A stretch of 64,000 nucleotides of DNA from Pseudooceanicola pacificus (GTDB lineage Bacteria; Pseudomonadota; Alphaproteobacteria; Rhodobacterales; Rhodobacteraceae). The first letter of the stretch is position 1. Every line of letters starts with the position of its first letter. Both the position numbers and the translations under genes were made by a program. Below the pieces are notes generated by a model, which was not told the origin of the DNA, searched no databases, and worked only from the letters and a program-made list of their open reading frames with translations. Below are positions 44,398-53,754 of this stretch, in pieces. The stretch is taken from assembly GCF_009789075.1 (NCBI RefSeq), contig NZ_WNXQ01000002.1:496001-560000 (forward strand), in the 5' to 3' direction.

Positions 44398-47300
44398 TCA
44401 GAAGACGAAGAAATCCGCCGCCGTCAGGGCCGGGGCGCCGGTGAACTCCGCCAGCAGCGTCAGCCCGCCCGCGCCATTGCCGTTGTCGTCGTAGAAGAGA
44501 CGCCCGCTGGCCACCTGGTAGATGATGAAGTCATTGGCATCGGCCGCGGACCCGGTGGCGAACTGGCCCGCGGGCAGCGCTCCGGGGGTGAGCGAGGTCA
44601 TGACCGAACTGTCCAGCCCCACCATGTCGGTGCCCAGAACGAAGTCGCCAACCGTATCGGCCACCCCGTCGAGCACGTCGAAGATGAAGTTGTCAGCCCC
44701 GCCGCCCCCAAAGAGTATGTCTGCCCCGACGCCGCCGATCAGGTCGTCATCCCCGGCGCCGCCGCGCAGGTCGTCCGCATCGGCACCGCCTTCCAGCGTG
44801 TCGTTGCCATCCTGCCCGAAGAGCGAGTCATTGCCCGCAGCGCCGGTGATCAGGTCAAAGCCGCCGAGGCCGCGGATATCGTTGGCCCCGGTATCGCCGC
44901 GCAGCACGTCGGCGAATTCCGACCCGGTCAGGTTCTCGACACTGATGAAGGTGTCACCCGCCGCGATGCCGGTGTTGAGTGCCGCATTGGCCATGTTCAC
45001 CGTCAGGCCCGCCGCGCTGTCGTTGTACATCGCGCGGTCGATCCCGCTGCCGCCGTTCAATAGGTCTGCCCCGCTGCCGCCGGTCAGCACGTCGTCTTCG
45101 GATCCGCCGAAAAGCTCATCGTCCAGCAGGCCGCCGAAGAGGAAATCGACACCGCCTTCGCCAAAGAGCGTATCGGCCCCGTTCCGGCCCTGGATCTGGT
45201 CGTCGCCTCCCAGGCCACGGATCAGGTTGTCACCGGTATCGCCGCGCAAATTGTCGGTGGCGTTGGTGCCGCTCAGGTTCTCGATGCCGACATAGGTGTC
45301 GCCCGCGGCAAAGCCGGTGTTCAGGGCCGAGAACTGGAGGTCGGCGATAACCCCAAGGGCGCTGTCGCTGTAATCGGCCCGGTCGATGCCGCCGCCACCG
45401 TTCAGGATATCGCCGCCGTCGCCGCCGACCAGAACGTCGTCATCGGCCCCGCCGCGCAGGTCGTCGCTGCCGATGCCGCCCAGCAGGGAGTCGTTCCCGG
45501 CCTCGCCGAACAGCGTGTCGTTGCCGCCAAGACCGTTGATCGTGTCATTGCCGGACAGGCCGCGGATCTCGTTGTCGGCCCCGTCACCGCTGAGCGTGTC
45601 GTTGAAATTCGATCCGGTCAGGTTCTCGATCGACGAATAGGTATCGCCCGCCGCATCGCCCGTGTTGAGCGCCGAATTGGTCAGGTTGGCGACCACCCCG
45701 GCTGTGGCATCGTCATAGACCGCCCGGTCGATGCCGGCGCCGCCATTCAGCGCATCGCCCCCGGTGCCGCCATTCAGCACGTCGTTGTCGGCGCCGCCGT
45801 TCAGCTCGTCATCGTTGATGCCGCCAAACAGAAAGTCATTCCCGGCCTCGCCAAAGAGCGTGTCGTTCCCGGCGCGGCCGAAGATCTGATCGCCTCCGTC
45901 CAACCCGCGGATGCGGTTGTCGCCCGTATTTCCGCGCAGGTTGTCGTCGAAGGACGACCCGTTCAGATTCTCGATCGACCCGAAGGTGTCGCCCGCCGCA
46001 AAGCCGGTGTTCGCGTTCGGGAACTGCAGGTCGGCCAGCACTCCGGCAGTTGCGTCCTCGTAGGTGGCGAGGTCGATCCCGGCCCCGCCCAGCAGGGCGT
46101 CAGCGCCGGCGCCCCCCTGCAGGGTATCGTTGTTGTCGCCACCGATCAGGCTGTCATCGCCGCCGCCGCCTTGCAGGAAATCCAGCCCGCTGCCGCCGTC
46201 GAGCGTGTCGTTCCCGCCAGCGCCGAACAGGCTGTCACCGCCGTTGCCGCCCTCGATCACGTTCTCGGTGTTGTCGCCGGTCAGCGTGTCGTCAAACTGC
46301 GACCCGCGCAGGCCCTCGATCGAGATGAAGGTGTCACCCGCGGCATCGCCGGTATTCACACCCGGATTCGCCAGGCTGACCTGCACGGCCGCGCCCGCCG
46401 TCTCGTAGCTGGCGATGTCGCCGTTTCCACCGCCGTCCAGCAGATCCGCGCCGCTGCCGCCGACCAGCGTGTCCTCGCCGCTGTCGCCGAACAGCATGTC
46501 GATATCCGCCCCGCCGTTGAGGAAGTCGCCCCCCGCGCCGCCGTGCAGCTCGTCATTGCCATTGGCGCCGATCAGGCTGTCGATGCCCGCGTCGCCCTCC
46601 AGCGTGTCGTTGCCCGCACCGCCGTTCAATGTGTCGTTGTCGTTGCCACCGGACAGGCTGTCGTTGTCGTTGCCACCGTCCAGCGTATCGTTGCCGTCGC
46701 CGCCCAGCAGCGTGTCGTCACCCGACCGGCCCGCAAGCGTGTCGTTGCCCGCGTCGCCGACAATCGAATCCCGTACGTTGGTCCCGACGATGTCCTCGTT
46801 GCTTCCATCGCCGAAGATCGTGATGTGTTCGGATTCGAAATTATCCCAGTCCTGGAACTGCCAACCGTTGATATTCAACAACTCGACGTAGTCCATCGAG
46901 ATCTCGATGAGGTCGGTGCCGGACCCGTCGGCGCCGTCGATCAAGACGTCAGGAAGGATTTCGTTCGCAGCATCCAATTCACCCGCCGACAGGCGCAGCG
47001 TCATCGCCCCGGCTGTGAATTGAAACACATCGATCGATGCAAAGTCGATCGAGACGTCGGAGAAATCGAAGATCCCGGCCCCTTGCAGGCGGATCGTGTC
47101 GACTCCGATGCCGCCGTCGACAGAGTCGAGGGTGGAGTTGTCATTCGCCGCGTTGAAAATGATGAGGTCGTTGCCGTCCCCGCCTATGATCGTGTCGGCC
47201 CCGCCACCGCCGGCGATGGTGTCGTTCCCGATACCGCCCAAAATCCTCTCGGCGCCCGAGCCGCCTGTGATCGAGTCGTTCCCGTCCTGGCCGTCGATGA

Positions 47301-48900
47301 AGATCAGGCCACCGTCGAGCGACGTGATCGTGTCATCTCCCTGGGTGGCAATCACGCGCTCCATGTTGTCGAACTGCAGCGTACCGCCGAACCCTGTCCA
47401 TGTCCCGGTGTTGTCCGACGCGACGGTGATGCTGATCGCTTCGAATGCGGTGATGACCGCACTGGCGTCGAGCGTGTCGATTTCGGCGCCTCCGTCGATG
47501 TTGTCGGTGAATGCTCCGTCCTCTTGGATGAAGAGGTCGTCACCGCCGTCACCCATCAGCGAGTCCACATCTAAGCCGCCCGTGATCGTGTCATTCCCGG
47601 CACCGCCGTGAATCGTGTCAGAGCCCGAGTTGCCATTGAGCGAATCGTCACCGGCCTGGCCAAAGATCTCTTCGTCAAGATTGCCGCCGTTCACTACTGA
47701 ATCCGTCGTGCCGGAGGTGATGACATGTGTGTCGACGAAGTTGCGCGGCGTGGAGTTGTAATCCGCCCCTTCGATCGTGCCTTCGCGCGGATCCCAGATC
47801 GACGCCTCGATATTTGCGCCCGTATCCCAGGCAAAGAGGATGCGCCCGTCGCCCGTCACCCCGACTGTGGGCCGGGACCAGGCGCCTTCCACAACCGTGA
47901 CTTCATTGCCATCGAATGCGCCGTTGGCCAGAAAGGCCCGAGCCTTGATGGAAAAGGGGCTGACGTCGTTATCCCAGATAATGACGAACCCACCGTCCGG
48001 AAGGCCAACGATCTCGGGCTCGTTCTGGCCGGACCCGACCGCGCCGGATACGATGAAGGGCGCGGCAACCAGCCCGCCAACTTCGTTGAAGACGGCAGTC
48101 AGTACCTGGGAATTTTGCTCCCATGTAACGGCAAAACCGCCTCCGGCCAGGCCGGCGACATGCGGATCACTGGCCGGCCCGGCTGAAACGGAGCTAGTCA
48201 CGCCGACCTGTACGCCGGCTGAGTCGCGGATCTGGAACTCGAGGCTGGTGCCGCCGGCATCCTCTTCTTCATAGACCGAGACCATGTTGCCATTGGTCAG
48301 AAGCGCCACGTCACTACGGCGATCGAAATCGTTCGAATTCTGACCGGCTTCGAATTCCGGCGCAATGACCGTGCCTGTGGCACCGATCCTGACCGCCATG
48401 ATGTTCTCGTCACCACCGGTGTTGCGCGTGTAGGTCACGTAGGATTCGTTTGTTAAGGTGTCGACGACAACCTGCGGGTCGCGCAGATCGTCGTTGGCGA
48501 CGCTCTCAATGGCAAACCTCTGTAGATGGGTGTTGACCCCGGCCGCATTGAACCGTTCCCAATGGAGTTCCGTGGACGTTACGGTTTCGGGTTCGCGATA
48601 GACCAGGATGAAGCCGCCGTCGTTGGTGGCTGCAACATCGAACTCGCCTTCGTCGTCTTCGGTCGAGCTCACGTTCATCACGAAGGAATCCACGACGACG
48701 TTACCTTCGGCGTCGTAGATTTTGCCGATGATCCCGGTTCCGTCCTGCGACTCGACGCCGTCGGTGCCACCCTCCTCCCAGGCGATGAGGATGTTGCCGT
48801 TGGAAAGGCCGATGATCCTGGGCTCTTCTATCGAGAAGGGAATGTCGGCAGTGCCGGTGTTCACCACGAACGGTGCAAGCCATTCAACAGGGGTGGCCAT
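44398..48900 (-). CDS. large RTX calcium-binding protein (RTX3, 1500 aa)
   Basis: This is a predicted type I-secreted protein. Residues about 1-390 form a propeller-like N-terminal domain with repeated strands of type LSNGNILIAWEEGG, NDGGFILVYREPE, LAGGGFAVTWEQNS and LPDGGFVIIWDND. RTX nonapeptides begin near residue 400 (VNGGNLDEEIFGQAGDD) and run to about residue 1415. The second part is five 115-aa super-repeats with phase points 46417, 46072, 45727, 45382 and 45037, each exactly 345 bp apart. The C-terminal module is nearly identical to that of RTX1. The ATG at 48900 has a GAAAGGA ribosome site. The likely role is adhesion, biofilm or surface layer; this is inferred. Confidence 0.87.
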   Translation of the reverse strand: MATPVEWLAPFVVNTGTADIPFSIEEPRIIGLSNGNILIAWEEGGTDGVESQDGTGIIGKIYDAEGNVVVDSFVMNVSSTEDDEGEFDVAATNDGGFILVYREPETVTSTELHWERFNAAGVNTHLQRFAIESVANDDLRDPQVVVDTLTNESYVTYTRNTGGDENIMAVRIGATGTVIAPEFEAGQNSNDFDRRSDVALLTNGNMVSVYEEEDAGGTSLEFQIRDSAGVQVGVTSSVSAGPASDPHVAGLAGGGFAVTWEQNSQVLTAVFNEVGGLVAAPFIVSGAVGSGQNEPEIVGLPDGGFVIIWDNDVSPFSIKARAFLANGAFDGNEVTVVEGAWSRPTVGVTGDGRILFAWDTGANIEASIWDPREGTIEGADYNSTPRNFVDTHVITSGTTDSVVNGGNLDEEIFGQAGDDSLNGNSGSDTIHGGAGNDTITGGLDVDSLMGDGGDDLFIQEDGAFTDNIDGGAEIDTLDASAVITAFEAISITVASDNTGTWTGFGGTLQFDNMERVIATQGDDTITSLDGGLIFIDGQDGNDSITGGSGAERILGGIGNDTIAGGGGADTIIGGDGNDLIIFNAANDNSTLDSVDGGIGVDTIRLQGAGIFDFSDVSIDFASIDVFQFTAGAMTLRLSAGELDAANEILPDVLIDGADGSGTDLIEISMDYVELLNINGWQFQDWDNFESEHITIFGDGSNEDIVGTNVRDSIVGDAGNDTLAGRSGDDTLLGGDGNDTLDGGNDNDSLSGGNDNDTLNGGAGNDTLEGDAGIDSLIGANGNDELHGGAGGDFLNGGADIDMLFGDSGEDTLVGGSGADLLDGGGNGDIASYETAGAAVQVSLANPGVNTGDAAGDTFISIEGLRGSQFDDTLTGDNTENVIEGGNGGDSLFGAGGNDTLDGGSGLDFLQGGGGDDSLIGGDNNDTLQGGAGADALLGGAGIDLATYEDATAGVLADLQFPNANTGFAAGDTFGSIENLNGSSFDDNLRGNTGDNRIRGLDGGDQIFGRAGNDTLFGEAGNDFLFGGINDDELNGGADNDVLNGGTGGDALNGGAGIDRAVYDDATAGVVANLTNSALNTGDAAGDTYSSIENLTGSNFNDTLSGDGADNEIRGLSGNDTINGLGGNDTLFGEAGNDSLLGGIGSDDLRGGADDDVLVGGDGGDILNGGGGIDRADYSDSALGVIADLQFSALNTGFAAGDTYVGIENLSGTNATDNLRGDTGDNLIRGLGGDDQIQGRNGADTLFGEGGVDFLFGGLLDDELFGGSEDDVLTGGSGADLLNGGSGIDRAMYNDSAAGLTVNMANAALNTGIAAGDTFISVENLTGSEFADVLRGDTGANDIRGLGGFDLITGAAGNDSLFGQDGNDTLEGGADADDLRGGAGDDDLIGGVGADILFGGGGADNFIFDVLDGVADTVGDFVLGTDMVGLDSSVMTSLTPGALPAGQFATGSAADANDFIIYQVASGRLFYDDNGNGAGGLTLLAEFTGAPALTAADFFVF

Positions 48901-49384
48901 GGGAAATCCTTTCTGTGATCACGTGATCGAAATCGCGGTGGGTCTGGTGTACGCCGGCTCTGGAAACGCGGGCGGTGGTCCGGATGAGTTTTGGTAAATC
49001 AGATTTTGAACAAGTCGTGTCTTTATTATGTGCAACAAGAACATAGACGTCTGGCGCCCAGAAAATCAATCCCTTCGGCTCAGTCATCCCGGCGTCCCCC
49101 GGGGCTTCAATTCCTCGCGCATCCTACCGCTATGCTGCCCCCGATCCGGGCAAATGAGTATGGCGGAATTCCTTACCCATTGCCGGTCGTCAGACCCCCG
49201 GTTTCGCCGCATGTCGGCGGCAAACGCTTAAAGCACATCCTCAGTACACCATTTTCCGCCGCCGGGCGAGACCCCAACGACGGGGGGCCGGACGGCAGCA
49301 CCTTTCTGGCTGTCGGGCCCCACCAGGGCCGCGGCAGCGTATCACCGTCCCGCGCCCCGTCCCGACAGGGCCCTGCCCGACATG
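48901..49384. other. gene-free region upstream of RTX3
   Basis: There is no convincing gene here. The part at 48985-49075 is distinctly AT-rich and should hold the RTX3 promoter (minus strand); it includes the shared box at 48986-48999. The remainder to the recA terminator is GC-rich with only short, unsupported reading frames. Confidence 0.5.
48986..48999 (-). promoter_or_regulatory. 14-bp box shared by RTX2 and RTX3 upstream regions (copy 2)
   Basis: ATGAGTTTTGGTAA on the plus strand lies 86-99 bp upstream of the RTX3 start. It differs from the RTX2 copy at one base. The different distance to the gene argues for a regulator site or a common ancestral segment rather than a core promoter. 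Confidence 0.4.
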
Positions 49385-49412
49385 AAAAAGGGACGGCCCG
49401 ATGGACCGTCCC
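49385..49412 (-). terminator. rho-independent terminator of recA
   Basis: On the minus strand the stem GGGACGG/CCGTCCC with a 9-nt loop is followed by TTTTT (plus-strand AAAAA at 49385-49389). It lies 43 bp after the recA stop. Confidence 0.88.
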
Positions 49413-49454
49413 CTGTCGTTTCAGACCTGGCTTCCAGGCTGGGCGGATGCCGCC

Positions 49455-50525
49455 TCAGTCCTCCAGCACGTCTTTCTCGTCCTCGTCGGACATGCCGAAC
49501 TCCAGCCCGTGGGCCGCACGGATCTTGTCTTCGATCTCGATCGCGATGCCGGTGTTTTCCTTCAGGTAGTTCTTGGCGTTCTCGCGCCCCTGTCCGATCC
49601 GCTCGTCCCCGTAAGAGAACCACGAGCCGGATTTTTCGACCACGCCAGCCTTGACGCCCAGGTCCAGCAGCTCGCCGGTCTTGGAGATCCCCTCGCCATA
49701 CATGATGTCGAATTCCACCTGCTTGAACGGCGGGGCGACCTTGTTCTTGACCACCTTGACGCGGGTCTGGTTGCCCACGACCTCGTCCCGGTCCTTGATC
49801 GCGCCGATACGGCGGATGTCGAGGCGGACGGAGGAATAGAATTTCAGCGCGTTGCCGCCGGTCGTGGTTTCGGGAGAGCCGAACATCACGCCGATCTTCA
49901 TCCGGATCTGGTTGATGAAGATGACCATGCAGTTGGATTTCGAGATCGAGCCGGTCAGCTTGCGCATCGCCTGGCTCATCAGGCGGGCATGCACGCCGAC
50001 CGAGCTGTCGCCCATGTCGCCCTCAAGCTCGCTCTTGGGGGTCAGAGCCGCCACCGAGTCGACAACCACCAGGCTCACGGCGCCCGAACGGACCAGCGTG
50101 TCGGTGATCTCCAGCGCCTGTTCCCCGGTGTCGGGCTGCGAAATCAGCAGCTCGTCGAGGTCGACGCCCAGCTTCTTGGCATAGGTCGGGTCCAGCGCGT
50201 GTTCCGCGTCGACAAAGGCGCAGACGCCGCCCTTCTTCTGTTCCTCGGCCACGCAATGCAGCGTCAGCGTCGTCTTGCCCGAGCTTTCCGGGCCGTAGAT
50301 TTCGATGATCCGGCCCTTGGGCAGCCCGCCGATGCCAAGCGCGATGTCCAGGCCCAGCGAGCCGGTCGATGTCGCCTCGATATCCTTGAACGGATTGTCA
50401 CCGCCCAGCTTCATGATCGAGCCCTTGCCGAATTGCCGCTCGATCTGTGCGAGCGCCGAATCCAGGGCCTTCTGCTTGTTCGCGTCGCGCTTGCTGTCCA
50501 TGGAAAGAAGATCTGCCGTTGCCAT
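49455..50525 (-). CDS. recA: recombinase RecA (356 aa)
   Basis: RecA forms the ATP-dependent strand-exchange filament and the co-protease for LexA cleavage. Walker A is GPESSGKTT near residue 75. MAW-type interaction and L1/L2 loop segments are visible ([35 protein letters not shown]). The Lys-rich C-terminal domain ends in an acidic tail ([13 protein letters not shown]). The length of 356 is typical. ATG 50525 ([11 protein letters not shown]) is preceded by AAGGATG at good spacing; another in-frame Met lies 3 codons upstream. A LexA box lies 51-65 bp upstream, so it is SOS-regulated. Confidence 0.97.
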   Translation of the reverse strand: MATADLLSMDSKRDANKQKALDSALAQIERQFGKGSIMKLGGDNPFKDIEATSTGSLGLDIALGIGGLPKGRIIEIYGPESSGKTTLTLHCVAEEQKKGGVCAFVDAEHALDPTYAKKLGVDLDELLISQPDTGEQALEITDTLVRSGAVSLVVVDSVAALTPKSELEGDMGDSSVGVHARLMSQAMRKLTGSISKSNCMVIFINQIRMKIGVMFGSPETTTGGNALKFYSSVRLDIRRIGAIKDRDEVVGNQTRVKVVKNKVAPPFKQVEFDIMYGEGISKTGELLDLGVKAGVVEKSGSWFSYGDERIGQGRENAKNYLKENTGIAIEIEDKIRAAHGLEFGMSDEDEKDVLED

Positions 50526-50575
50526 TCTTGACATCCTTTTTTCATACCCGTCGCCGGGTGGCAATGACTGCCGAT

Positions 50576-50590
50576 GTTCGCCTCTTGTTC
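50576..50590. promoter_or_regulatory. LexA box (GTTC-N7-GTTC)
   Basis: GTTC (50576-50579), seven bases, GTTC (50587-50590) is an exact match to the direct-repeat SOS operator known for Rhodobacter and many alphaproteobacteria. It is 51 bp upstream of the recA start and 116 bp upstream of the divergent sulfotransferase gene. Confidence 0.85.
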
Positions 50591-50705
50591 TCGTCCTGAT
50601 AGGACCAAAAAGAGAACATTTCAATCTATTTCTTTGCTCGCCATCTTTTGCCCGCAACGGTTAAATTGTAGTTTACGGCGGAGGAAATCAGGCAACGGGC
50701 GGAAA

Positions 50706-51299
50706 ATGCTGGTCTTTTCAAAGGCGAAACTGGTGATCCTGTCGATCCCCAAGACGGGGACCACGGCGATCGAGACGGCGCTTGGGCCAAGTGCGGCGAT
50801 CTGGGTGCAGGATCCGCCCGATCTGAAACATGCGCCGATCTACCGGTACAACCGCTTCTTTCGCCCGGCGCTGGAAAAATTTGTCTCGCCCGATATCCAG
50901 ACGATGGCCGTGGTGCGTGAGCCGATCTCGTGGCTCGGCTCCTGGTGGCGGTACCGCCAGCGGCCCTTCATGGAGGGCAAGGCCAATGCGACCCACGGCA
51001 TCAGCTTCGACGACTTCGTCGAGGCCTATTGCCAGGGCAAGCCGCCCGCATTCGCCAATGTCGGCAGCCAGGCGAATTTTCTGAAACCGCAGCCGAACGG
51101 CACCAGCATCGACCTGCTGTTCCGCTACGAGGATCAGCCGAAACTTCTGGCCTTCCTCGAAGAGCGGCTGGAGCGACCGATCACCCTCGCCCGCGAGAAC
51201 GTCTCGCCCGAGATACCTGTCGCTCTGTCCCCCGCGGTCGAGGCCAAGTACCGCCGGAAATGCGCGGCGGAGTTCGAGCTTTACGAGGGCATCGCCTGA
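50706..51299 (+). CDS. short sulfotransferase-family protein (197 aa)
   Basis: The N-terminal LVILSIPKTGTTAIETAL is a clear PAPS 5'-phosphosulfate-binding loop. TMAVVREPISWLGSWWRYR is a good 3'-phosphate-binding motif (R-E-P-x-x-W/R). The protein ends shortly after the LLFRYEDQPKLLAFLEERL segment. It is shorter than typical cytosolic sulfotransferases (about 250-300 aa) but typical of the compact bacterial family. The acceptor is unknown. It is divergent from recA, sharing its LexA-box region, and convergent with cckA (9 bp apart). The ATG at 50706 is chosen as the start right before the beta-strand. Confidence 0.8.
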   Translation: MLVFSKAKLVILSIPKTGTTAIETALGPSAAIWVQDPPDLKHAPIYRYNRFFRPALEKFVSPDIQTMAVVREPISWLGSWWRYRQRPFMEGKANATHGISFDDFVEAYCQGKPPAFANVGSQANFLKPQPNGTSIDLLFRYEDQPKLLAFLEERLERPITLARENVSPEIPVALSPAVEAKYRRKCAAEFELYEGIA

Positions 51300-51308
51300 G
51301 CCCGGCCC

Positions 51309-53648
51309 TCAGTGCATCTGCCGCTGCACCGTGTCGGTCAGCTGCTTCAGCGAAAACGGCTTGGGCAGGAAGACGGAATTCGGGATCTGCGCCTGGGCGT
51401 CGCCAAAGCTGTCCTCGGCATAGCCCGAGACAAAGACCACGCGCACCCCGGGCCGGTGCTGCAGCGCGATCTTGACCCAGCTGGGGCCATCCATGCCCGG
51501 CATCACCACGTCGGTGACGAAGATGTCGACGTTCAGGGCGCCGTCCTCCAGGGTCTTCAGGGCTTCCTCGGCGCTCTCCGCCTCCAGCACCGTATAGCCG
51601 CGCAACCGCAGCGCCTGCGAGGCGAAAGCGCGCACCGGCGCCTCGTCCTCCACCAGCAGCACGACGCCCTCGGCCATGCCGGCATCCAGTTTGGTGTGCA
51701 CCGGGTGCTGCACCTCGGGCTGGTCGACAATATCGGACTCGTCAACCCGCAGCGCGGGGTCGTAGACCGGGAACAACAGAGTGAAACAGGTGCCCTGCCC
51801 CGGTTCGCTGTCGGCAAAGATGAAACCGCCGGTCTGCTTGACGATGCCATAGGCGGTCGAGAGGCCCAGCCCGGTGCCCTCGCCGATCCGCTTGGTGGTG
51901 AAGAAGGGTTCGAAGACCTTGGTCAGCTTGTCGGCGGGAATGCCCCGCCCGGTGTCGATGACCCGGACCGAGACATATTCGCCTGCCGCCACCTCGGCGC
52001 GGTCGCGCTTCAACGGCCGGGACAGGCGCAGCGATTCGGTGACGATCCGGATCTCGCCCCCGTTCGGCATGGCGTCGCGCGAGTTCACCACCAGGTTCAT
52101 CAGCACCTGTTCCAGCTGCCGCTTGTCGGCCCGGATCGTGCGCAGCAACGGATCGTGGGACAGGCTCAGCGTCACCTTTTCGCCCACCAGCCGGTTCAGC
52201 AGATGGGTCAGGTCGGACAGGGTATCGCGCAGGTCCAGCACCTCGGGGCGCAGGGTCTGCTTGCGCGAGAAGGCGAGCAGCTGGCCGACGAGGGATGCGG
52301 CGCGATTGGCGTTCTGATTGATCTGGATGAGGTCGCCATATTCCTGATCCCCGGGATCGTGGCGCAACAAGAGCAGGTCGCAATGCCCTGAAATTGCGGT
52401 CAGAAGGTTGTTGAAGTCATGCGCGACACCGCCGGCCAGCTGGCCGATGGCCTGCATCTTCTGGCTCTGGACGAACTGTGCCTCAAGCGTCTTGAGCTCG
52501 GTCGCATCGCTGAGCACGGCCAGCAGCCGCGCCTCATGCTCGCCCGGCATGCGTTTCAGCGTGACCTGGACGTAGGATTCGCGGTCCGGATGCGACAGGC
52601 GCAGGAATTCCGAATGGGTCGGCTCACGCCCCGCCGCCGCCTCGTCCAGCCAGTCGGTCAGGGAGCGGCCCAGCCCCTCCATCACGTCGGACAGCTGCGC
52701 CCCGGCGGTACCGGACGGCCCGAGCATGTCGCGCGCGGGCATGTTCGCCAGCTCGATCCGGCCTCCGGGGCCGAGCATCAGAAGCGGCACCGGCAGGTCG
52801 TCGAAATAGGCCGGCCCGTCGGCGGGCGGTTTTTCCGCGGTCTCGCCCGCGCTGTCACCGCGGGGCAGCAGCATCAATTCGCGCCGCCCGGCATTGTCGG
52901 CCAGTTCCAGCACCAGCACGGGGACGATACCCGCAACGCCGCGCAGCTTGTTCACCTCGCCCGGCCTGATCGGCAGCGTGTCGAACATGCTGTCGAGGCT
53001 GCGGGGCCGACCGCCGACGAGATGGCGGGCGGCCTCGTTCATGAAGAGGATCGAATTGCTGCGGCCAACCGTCACCAGCGCCGCGCGATCCTCGGACGCG
53101 GCTTGAAGATCGCCCGACAGACCATTGAAACGCCATATGAAATGATCCGGCTCCACCCGGTGCACGCCAAGCTGGAATCTTGCGGTGCCGGTGGCGAGGT
53201 CTTCCTGCGCGCTGGCCCCGCATGTCGCCACCGTCTGCATGCGGCGCAGGGTGGCGACCGGGTTGGCCAGCTTGTGGTGCAGCGACTCCGACAGGGTATC
53301 GCGCAGGTCCACGCCGAAGAAGGCCGTCGCGGCGGGATTGGCATGCAGGATACGCCGCTCGCTGTCGGTGACGATCACCGGGGCGGGATCCCCGGCCAGC
53401 ACAGCCGCCAGCGACGAGAGATCGCCATGCCCGCGCGCCGCATGCAGGCGCGCCAGCAGGTGCAGGATGGCGAAGAGCGTCAGCAGCGTCAGCCCGGCCG
53501 CGACGCAGATGACCGACATCCTGCCGTCCGGCATGACCAGACCGGCGGCCAGCGCCACCAGCGCCACGGGCGGCAGCAACAGCCGGCGCAGGCCCAGCTC
53601 GCTGGCAAACCGGCTCATCCGCCCGGACCCGTCGTGCCGTGCCGTCAT
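51309..53648 (-). CDS. cckA: hybrid histidine kinase CckA (779 aa)
   Basis: CckA is the membrane kinase/phosphatase that feeds ChpT and CtrA. Two N-terminal membrane segments ([36 protein letters not shown]) are followed by PAS-like domains ([35 protein letters not shown]). The H-box [20 protein letters not shown] is near residue 405, with N-, G1- and G2-boxes after it ([37 protein letters not shown]). The C-terminal receiver has its phospho-acceptor Asp in [12 protein letters not shown] near residue 714. ATG 53648 (MTARHDGSG) is preferred to GTG 53666. A consensus CtrA site lies 67 bp upstream. Confidence 0.93.
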   Translation of the reverse strand: MTARHDGSGRMSRFASELGLRRLLLPPVALVALAAGLVMPDGRMSVICVAAGLTLLTLFAILHLLARLHAARGHGDLSSLAAVLAGDPAPVIVTDSERRILHANPAATAFFGVDLRDTLSESLHHKLANPVATLRRMQTVATCGASAQEDLATGTARFQLGVHRVEPDHFIWRFNGLSGDLQAASEDRAALVTVGRSNSILFMNEAARHLVGGRPRSLDSMFDTLPIRPGEVNKLRGVAGIVPVLVLELADNAGRRELMLLPRGDSAGETAEKPPADGPAYFDDLPVPLLMLGPGGRIELANMPARDMLGPSGTAGAQLSDVMEGLGRSLTDWLDEAAAGREPTHSEFLRLSHPDRESYVQVTLKRMPGEHEARLLAVLSDATELKTLEAQFVQSQKMQAIGQLAGGVAHDFNNLLTAISGHCDLLLLRHDPGDQEYGDLIQINQNANRAASLVGQLLAFSRKQTLRPEVLDLRDTLSDLTHLLNRLVGEKVTLSLSHDPLLRTIRADKRQLEQVLMNLVVNSRDAMPNGGEIRIVTESLRLSRPLKRDRAEVAAGEYVSVRVIDTGRGIPADKLTKVFEPFFTTKRIGEGTGLGLSTAYGIVKQTGGFIFADSEPGQGTCFTLLFPVYDPALRVDESDIVDQPEVQHPVHTKLDAGMAEGVVLLVEDEAPVRAFASQALRLRGYTVLEAESAEEALKTLEDGALNVDIFVTDVVMPGMDGPSWVKIALQHRPGVRVVFVSGYAEDSFGDAQAQIPNSVFLPKPFSLKQLTDTVQRQMH

Positions 53649-53714
53649 TGGCTGCCGTGACCTCACTCATCCCGGGCGGGCCGGTCCCGCCACGCTCCAT
53701 ATCGACACAAGAAC

Positions 53715-53730
53715 GTTAACCGGTGCTTAA
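53715..53730 (-). promoter_or_regulatory. CtrA-binding site upstream of cckA
   Basis: On the minus strand the sequence reads TTAAGCACCGGTTAAC, an exact TTAA-N7-TTAAC full CtrA consensus in the orientation of cckA. It lies in the 106-bp gap between rsmB and cckA, 67 bp before the cckA ATG. Confidence 0.7.
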
Positions 53731-53754
53731 GCCGAGGCCAAACCTTTCCGGTTT

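Noticed and set aside
49028..49231. Short plus-strand frames upstream of RTX3
   Set aside because: No ribosome site, no recognisable motif, and they lie in the AT-rich promoter-like region.
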